NCBI RefSeq assembly: GCF_932526225.1
Contig: NC_064040.1
Coordinates: 9,775,356 to 9,839,355 of the forward strand
Direction of reading: 5' to 3'
DNA length: 64,000 bases
DNA from: Nematostella vectensis
Taxonomy: Eukaryota > Cnidaria > Anthozoa > Actiniaria > Edwardsiidae
Of this stretch, positions 57,966 to 64,000 are shown piece by piece. Below the pieces are notes generated by a model. That model saw nothing but the letters and a program-made list of their open reading frames with translations, was not told the DNA's origin and did no database searches. A program made the position numbers and the translations under genes. The stretch's first letter is position 1; each line of letters opens with the position of its first letter.

Positions 57966-59237
57966 TTTGTATTACACGCGGAGAGATGTGCAATGCGCAG
58001 GCGCAAATAAAACCACAGGTAACCCGCTAGAAAGGATCAATAAAGATTTTGAGAACAATTTGTTTAGAATTGGCCATGAGAGCACGCTCTCTTGTACTAG
58101 CATATTCAAAAAGATTTCTTTTCATTATTTTTTCAAAAGTTATGCGTTTTGCGAGGGCCCTACGACTGATCTACGATTTTTTATTATACACCAGGGGCTC
58201 ATAAGTAGGGGCAATCAACTTCCCCATATTCTGGTTACGAAAGCCGAGTAGGGCCATCAGATTTCAGAGATAATAATTTCAGAGATGATAATTTCAGAGA
58301 TGTTAACTTCAGAGATGATAATTTCAAAGATAATAATTTCAGATATGATAATTTCAGAGATTATTATTTTAGAGAAAATAATTTCAGAGAAGATAATTCC
58401 AGATAACAGTTTCGGCCAGGTCTCCAAGCCTTTAGGCAAGTGCATGCCCAGCTTCTTTCAATGCTTAAGGGAATTGCCTGAGGTTACACGGTGGCGGACC
58501 GACCAACTGCGGCGGACATTTTTACCACCTATGATTCCCAACCCACAGACTACTATGTCCAGTAGTGGCAAGATGCTGGATCACATTTCTGACAAGAACA
58601 CGGTTATGTTGTTTTGTTGATCATTTTACTAAGTAACGCCGACCTTTAATTAGGAAATTTACATTCAAGCAATAACGATAGAGGATATGAGATGATCACG
58701 CGGAGAAACATTAAAATTAAAAGAGTTACATAAAGGTGATAAATAAAATTGATTGATTGATCGACCTTGTGTCTGTGTAAGACACTCATATCTCATTTAC
58801 ATAATACATGATTGTGTGGAATTATTGTAGGTATACCGCAGTATTTCGATGTCCCGTAAAAATAGCAATGCGTAATAGTAGCATAACTTTAGGATGTTGT
58901 GTGATTCCACTGGAAATATCGATGCCCTCCGTGGTATTGTATGGAAACTAATTTACACACTTTTACCTTCCGTCGGTGCCCCCCCCCCCCCCCCCCTTTT
59001 GGGAATCCTGGATCCGCCCTTGGTTGATAGAATATAATACATCGAAAAAGCCAGTTAAAAAAAGCCAGTTAAATAAAACAACAACATTATTTTGTCTCTG
59101 TATAAACGAAACAATTACATTTCTGAAACGGGATAAATATGGTCTTCATGTTACTTGAATGCTCGGTCTCCTTCATCATCTGCTACATTAAAATTGGTGA
59201 AACTTTTTAAGTTTCTGTGTGATTTCTGAAAATAATT

Positions 59238-59460
59238 CTAGAGCCTCAGCTGCCTTAGTTGGTGGGTGTAGTTTGGCTTTATGAGTTTCACCAGCTCCTC
59301 CATATTTCCGCTGTAGTCTTCACAGGATTCAGTATACATGCGCTTGCACGCTTGCACGTCTAAGTCTACATGGCGTAGATAGTTTTCTGTATTGTATAGC
59401 TCCGGCATGAAAAAGAGCACATCCAGCTTGGCCACCGATGACTTCGTGGCGCTTTTGACG
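59238..59460 (-). other. Coding-like fragment inside the family B element
   Basis: An open frame of about 70 codons on the minus strand ends in TAG, with a protein-like composition (VAKLDVLFFMPELYNTENY, then a Cys/Tyr-containing part and an MEELVKLIKP stretch). It has no clear start or splice site. It may be the end of a transposase or a captured gene piece. I do not recognise the family. Confidence 0.3.
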
Positions 59461-59790
59461 TGGGATATATATTATATTTTTTTAATATGAATTATGAACA
59501 TAAACAAACCTAAGTAAGGGCAGAATATGGGAAAACTTGAAAAACTTCTCAGGACCAAACGTAGCTGTGGGGGAATTGTTGTGTTGATCGTGTGCTGCAT
59601 GCTCAGTAAGCCGGCAGAATTCTTTATCCGAAATTATAATCTCTGAAATTAGCATCTCAAGTTATTATCTCTTAATATTTATCTATGAAATTATTATCTC
59701 TGAAATTATCATCTCTGAAATTATTATCTCTGAAATTATTATCTCGGAAATCTGATGGCCCTTTTCGGCTTTCGTATCTGGTACTATATA

Positions 59791-60450
59791 GGTGTCACGG
59801 CGTTTCCTAGGATCAGGCTATTTTTAGACGCGTGGATGAGCCAATCAGATTCAACCTTTGTGTTGACGTTTTGGCTGAGCTCAACTGCACGCGCAGTCTC
59901 AGACAAAAAGCTATGTTCTCTCTTCGATACTTTGACTTTTTGTTGCTCTCTTCTTTAATATGAATCCAACCCTACCTATGACTTTGAATTCTAGCTTGCA
60001 ATTCTTTTGATAGATAATAGATAATAGATTTGATAGATACTTTGACCAACGTCAAAGTAGCTGATTGGCCAGTTCGTGCGCGCGCGTCTAAAAATAGCCT
60101 TATCCGACAGTGCTGAAAAAAGTATGCGCATGCGCGTGCTCTGGCGAAAACTGAATCGTTCGAAAAAAGGTACGAAAGGCTGACTTCAGTCGACGTCGCT
60201 GATTTGACTAACTGTACAGCATTAAAACAATACTGTACAAAAGATGACAGATTTGTGTGATAATGAGGGAGTCATAAAGAAAATTATAGCCTCAGGTTTG
60301 GTCTAGTTTTCTTAGCATTCGCCAAAATGTGACAGTCCGCCGGTAAAAAGCCGCCATTTCAAAACAAAAAGGCTGGTTTAACCGCGCGGTACTGGAACTA
60401 GTCTTGCGTTTTTCAGCACTTGCGCCTGATCCTAGGAAACGCCGTGACAC
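59791..60450. mobile_element. Inner GTGTCAC-ended element, copy 2
   Basis: The left end is GGTGTCACGGCGTTTCCTAG and the right end its complement ending GCCGTGACAC. It is related to 31491-31880 and, as there, abuts the outer TIR. Internal copies of TCTAAAAATAGCC in the inverse sense suggest internal rearrangement. Confidence 0.65.
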
Positions 60451-60718
60451 TTACATGATACAGATGATTGCCCCTACTTATGAGCCCCTGTATACACCTA
60501 TTTTCAATAAAAGTTTCCCCCCAGGATCAATGTATCGTAACCCGCAGTAGCTCACGGGTAACGTATAAATGGCTAAATCCTGGTCTTTGACAGCCGTGTG
60601 AACGTTTAGAGATGCATAAACAAGATTGCTAAAGCTTTCTAATCCTGGTTTTGTTTTTTAGTTGCGCTTTTATTTGATTCCCATGAAGCACCACATGGAT
60701 TGGAGTGCAACGTTATTT

Positions 60719-60978
60719 GATGATCTAGCTTTTTGCTAGAGAGGGATGATCTAGCTTTTTGCTAGAGAGGGATGATCTAGCTTTTTGCTAGAGAGGGATG
60801 ATCTAGCTTTTTGCTAGAGAGGGATGATCTAGCTTTTTGCTAGAGAGGGATGATCTAGCTTTTTGCTAGAGAGGTATGATCTAGCTTTTTGCTAGAGAGG
60901 GATGATCTAGCTTTTTGCTAGAGAGGGATGATCTAGCTTTTTGCTAGAGAGGGATGATCTAGCTTTTTGCTAGAGAGG
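60719..60978. repeat. 26-bp hairpin minisatellite, exactly 10 units
   Basis: Ten 26-bp units of GATGATCTAGCTTTTTGCTA followed by GAGAGG, with almost no variation (one G to T in the sixth unit). Each unit contains CTAGC-TTTTT-GCTAG, a five-base-pair stem with a T5 loop. Confidence 0.97.
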
Positions 60979-62536
60979 GCTGGGGAGGGGGGGGGGGGAG
61001 GTTGGCTCAGTGACAAAGGGGGAGGGGGTATTTTTTTTGTTACATATTGCTTTCTGATGTTTAAACCCCCTAAACCCTCCCCCTAGATCCGCTACTGTTC
61101 TGCTCGACTTTGCACACAGAAAAGAGCTTTATAAGCAGTTAAAAATGGGTATTTCCTCGTTATAACACTGATGGACAGTGCTTTTTTTCTTTTGCAATTC
61201 TAGAGAAAAGTCCTCTGAGTTCTGACGAACCAATAACCAATAAGGGTTAAGGGGGAGGGTTTTGCATACTTAACCCCCCTCCCCCCTGGCGGCCAAAATG
61301 TGGGCCATTTCTTATTGAGGAATCTTCAAATACGATGCTTTTTCCATATAATACATGTGACTGCGCACCCCCACCGCGTCTAAGTCTGAAGTTATGCGGT
61401 GGCTAAGGCTTTTCAGTGTTAGGCGATTCAGTGTTTTTTACCCATGCTTACATATGCGGGCGTGTCGCGAAGTCCCGAAGCTGGTTGACGACAAACTTTG
61501 TCAATCGACTGTACCTGTGTCAATAGACCCTTACACTTGTTCCCAAGTGACCAAAAAACAAATGAAAATGTCTTGAAATTTTCCACGTTACATTGGCGAA
61601 GGACGGTGTGGTGGCGAATGACGTTTTTTAATCAATTGATTCTCTTTTCTTTGACAGTTTTTCTTATTTGTGATTCCTATATTCTTCGATGAATTACTGA
61701 TTCCTATATTCTTCGGTGAATTACTGTGTTTCCTATATTCTTTCCTATATCCTTATGACTACAAAAAAATCTGTTTTTATTGTTTCATGTTCTTATTTTC
61801 TGGTCTCATATTCATATTATGTTTTTTTTATCCCTGGTCATGTAAGGGCAGGCGGGTAGGGCAAAATGTTGCGCAAAGCATTTGACCGCATCGTGAGGGT
61901 CTATACTTTTCCATGAGATGTTAGCAAATCATCTCAGCAAATCCTTGTTACTACCCTTAAGGACCTCGCAATAGCCAACTGAATAGTGAAAAAGTAGTGG
62001 AAGGAACAAACGGATCTATGGCGCCCAAGACATATCAAATGCATTTTTTCTTTCATAAGACGATAGGAAAGAGCAATGCCATTAATAAGCTAGTTAATTA
62101 CATTGGATAAATTTAAAATTACTTACATTCAGAAGCCTTCAGAGCCACAAAAACCGGCACATAAAACTGGTAATAACTTCAAATAGCAGTTTATTTGACA
62201 ATCTTGACACACTATATATTGTTTGAGATCGGCTCGATTGTCGTCGAGAAATGTTTTTTTTTTGCGAAAAATATAACATTTTAAAACAGAGTTAACACCC
62301 AAGACCCTGATTGAAGGGATTTGGCGATTTTGGTGAGTGAAAACGTAAACTCGTCAACGAGGTTTTATAGGGTTGGCTGAAAACTCAGGCATCACAGAAA
62401 TTTTACCCAAAAACGACAAGGGAAGATTATCTAGCCCTTCCCCTAATCTATCCGCCTTTCTAAGATGATTTACGACCCTTAACTAGTATGACAATCGACG
62501 TGAATTCTATTGGTTTACAAAAGTTTCTATAAAAGT
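60979..62536. other. Spacer with no recognised gene
   Basis: Contains G-rich sequence near 60980-61030, dispersed repeat R1 copy 3 and AT-rich sequence. The 3' UTR of the acyl-CoA ligase gene should lie in its right part. Confidence 0.45.
61262..61376 (-). repeat. Dispersed repeat R1, copy 3
   Basis: On the minus strand it reads GTGCGCAGTCACATG, ATATGGAAAAAGCATCG, GAAGATTCCTCAATAAG and TTTTGGCCGCCAGGGGGGAG, like the copies at 31258 and 35188. Confidence 0.75.
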
Positions 62537-63681
62537 TCAAAGCTTATGTCTCAGAGCAAGTCTTTCTTTCTCGCGTTCCCTTAGCTGACGTCTTAGAATC
62601 TTTCCACTTGCATTTTTAGGGACACTCTGCACAATCTCCACACCTCCTCGGAGCCTCTTGTGCGATGCGACTCGCTCTGCAACAAACCGCTGGACTTCTG
62701 AAGCTGTTATAGCCCCACTAGTAACAACCAAAGCTTTCGGGAGCTCGCCGGCTTCGTCATCAGGTACACCGATGACAGCAGCATCTGTTATTTTAGGATG
62801 AGAAAGAAGCAGCGCCTCAAGTTCTGCAGGTGGTACCTAAAAAGGTGGACAATAAAACAATGAATGTCAATCATCAACTAAAACAATAGAAACAATGTGG
62901 ACAGTCGGTCAGAATGAGGCGGGAGGCCTAGGTGGACGCGTGTGACCCTAGAGCATGATGGTTACTAGGTTCAGCTGCCCCTAAATGTGCTGTTTTATCA
63001 CACCACGCCCATATTCTAGTGTTTCGGATGACATTGATTTATCAACAAGCTGCGTCAGTTCCATATACTCTTTTGTGTTTTTTTTTTTTCAAATGGCCGA
63101 TACTACAAATATATAACTGTGATGTAAGTCAGTGTGTGTTATTTTCAAAAAATTCTTATAGTTAAGAAATCTGTCTTTTTCAATCTCACAATGTTTTTGT
63201 GGTGACTTATCTGGTGTTCTCGCCCCATGTCCTCGCTTTCTCTACCCGCTTTCTATGTATTCATTTTCAACTACCTCTATCCCTAACTTTTTATTGCACC
63301 GTATACCCAGGGTTTCTAAGCAAGTTGTTGTAAACTTTCTCAAAGCGCTGAAAAAAAATCACGCTTTGTATGTGTGGTGAACTCAAAAGGTCAGCGTTTC
63401 AGTCAGTTCCTAGTTCCAAGAAAAAGTCAGTTCCCAGTTGAATCTTTGCTCCAATCAAAAGCAATTCCATCTTTTGAAAACCTTACAATATTTTAAAACC
63501 CTTTCTCTGTAGGTGATACAAACGTCACATCGTACCTGGAAACCCTTATATTTGATAAGCTCCTTGATTCTATCAACCACATAGAAATGTCCTTCATTGT
63601 CATAATGACCAACATCACCAGTATGGAGCCAACCCTCACAGTCAATTGTCTTTGCTGTGGCTTCTGGATTGTTGTAGTAGC
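62537..63681 (-). CDS. Acyl-CoA ligase (4CL/luciferase-like), 3' end only
   Basis: Partial gene: exons 63681-63536 and 62836-62537, joined in phase 0 and continuing upstream beyond the window. The 148 visible residues are the C-terminal part of an adenylate-forming enzyme: [16 protein letters not shown], the hinge/A8 region ([21 protein letters not shown] with the intron after KGFQ), AAVIGVPD and the A10 motif [11 protein letters not shown] with the catalytic Lys. Family members activate carboxylic acids with ATP and load them onto CoA; the luciferase/4CL branch is often peroxisomal. The protein ends RHKL, whose last three residues (HKL) resemble a type 1 peroxisomal signal but are not the canonical SKL. 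The substrate cannot be told from this end. Confidence 0.93.
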
Positions 63682-63850
63682 CTGAAAAATATGAGCATTT
63701 TAGGAAGGTTAACAGTCACCATGAGCCTGAATCAAGGCCTCAATTATGATTTTTAGTAAAAGTCTAATAATCTAATTAAAAGACGTTTATACTGGTCCAC
63801 CCATTATCGGCCTCAGTCATGATAAAATGAACTAAAGTGATACTTTTTAA

Positions 63851-63992
63851 TCAGGGACATGAACCTCCTAGGGTCATAGACCTTCTAGGGACATTGACCT
63901 GCTAGGCACACTGACCTGCTAGGGACACAGGCCTGCTAGGGACACGGGCTTGCTAGGAACACGGATCTGCTAGGAACACAGACCTGAGGCAA
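63851..63992. repeat. 17-bp minisatellite at the right edge
   Basis: About eight imperfect units containing GACCTGCTAGGGACACA, within the upstream intron of the acyl-CoA ligase gene or next to an exon beyond the window. Confidence 0.88.
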
Positions 63993-64000
63993 GTTTTCTT

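Larger units (their letters stand above)
58192..60490. mobile_element. TIR element, family B copy 2 (2.3 kb)
   Basis: The ends begin CAGGGGCTCATAAGTAGGGG on both sides (inverted), flanked by TATACAC duplications (58185-58191 and 60491-60497). Inside each arm is a long inverted stretch (GAAAGCCGA...GGGCCATCAGATTTC) followed by tandem GATAATTTCAGA-type repeats (58260-58400, and in the complementary sense 59640-59760). The right arm is interrupted by the GTGTCAC-ended element at 59791-60450. Two short coding-like stretches lie in the middle but no transposase is recognisable. Confidence 0.8.

Noticed and set aside
58285-58445. Open frames rich in ISEI/MIIS on both strands
   Set aside because: They read through GATAATTTCAGA repeats in a TIR element arm.

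Overview
This is a eukaryotic, animal nuclear window. The genes are split by many GT-AG introns, in several cases into very small exons, and AATAAA signals are present. The proteins are metazoan families: a Dispatched-type Hedgehog-release transporter, a BTB-Kelch protein, a rhodopsin-family GPCR, an inositol-trisphosphate 3-kinase, a luciferase/4CL-like acyl-CoA ligase and an EF-hand protein with a ciliary look. Gene spacing, AT-rich spacers, many small TIR elements and the gene set suggest a cnidarian, perhaps an anthozoan such as Nematostella. That placement is inference, not a database match.

Layout. (1) A Dispatched-like gene lies at 1296-6270 (+, 4 exons), with a TTAA-flanked MITE just upstream. 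(2) From 6.4 to 13.2 kb there is a 30-bp array and then a 5.7-kb satellite of 33-bp units (about 173 copies) with a recent ~2.6-kb higher-order duplication. (3) A 15-exon gene on the minus strand (28497 down to 16419) can be assembled exon by exon with consistent phases. It encodes an ~532-aa protein with two degenerate EF-hands, and its introns are packed with arrays. (4) A spacer at 28.5-33.4 kb holds at least three nested TIR elements. (5) A BTB-BACK-Kelch gene lies at 33408-37587 (+, 4 exons). (6) A class A GPCR lies at 40206-41663 (-, 2 exons), next to a second copy of the TTAA MITE. (7) An IP3 3-kinase lies at 44618-54190 (+, 9 exons). (8) A four-exon gene for a 101-aa protein, including a 21-nt microexon, lies at 56105-57965 (-). 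(9) A 2.3-kb TIR element lies at 58.2-60.5 kb. (10) The 3' end of an acyl-CoA ligase gene (-) runs off the right edge.

The genes do not form a pathway. The observation most worth following is structural. Five separate intronic tandem arrays, in three different genes, are built from units that each carry a copy of the adjoining splice site: acceptors in the Dispatched, EF-hand and GPCR genes, and donors at two EF-hand gene introns. One EF-hand intron has an acceptor-derived array at one end, a donor-derived array at the other and a compound tetranucleotide tract between them. This looks like recurrent intron growth by tandem duplication across exon-intron borders.
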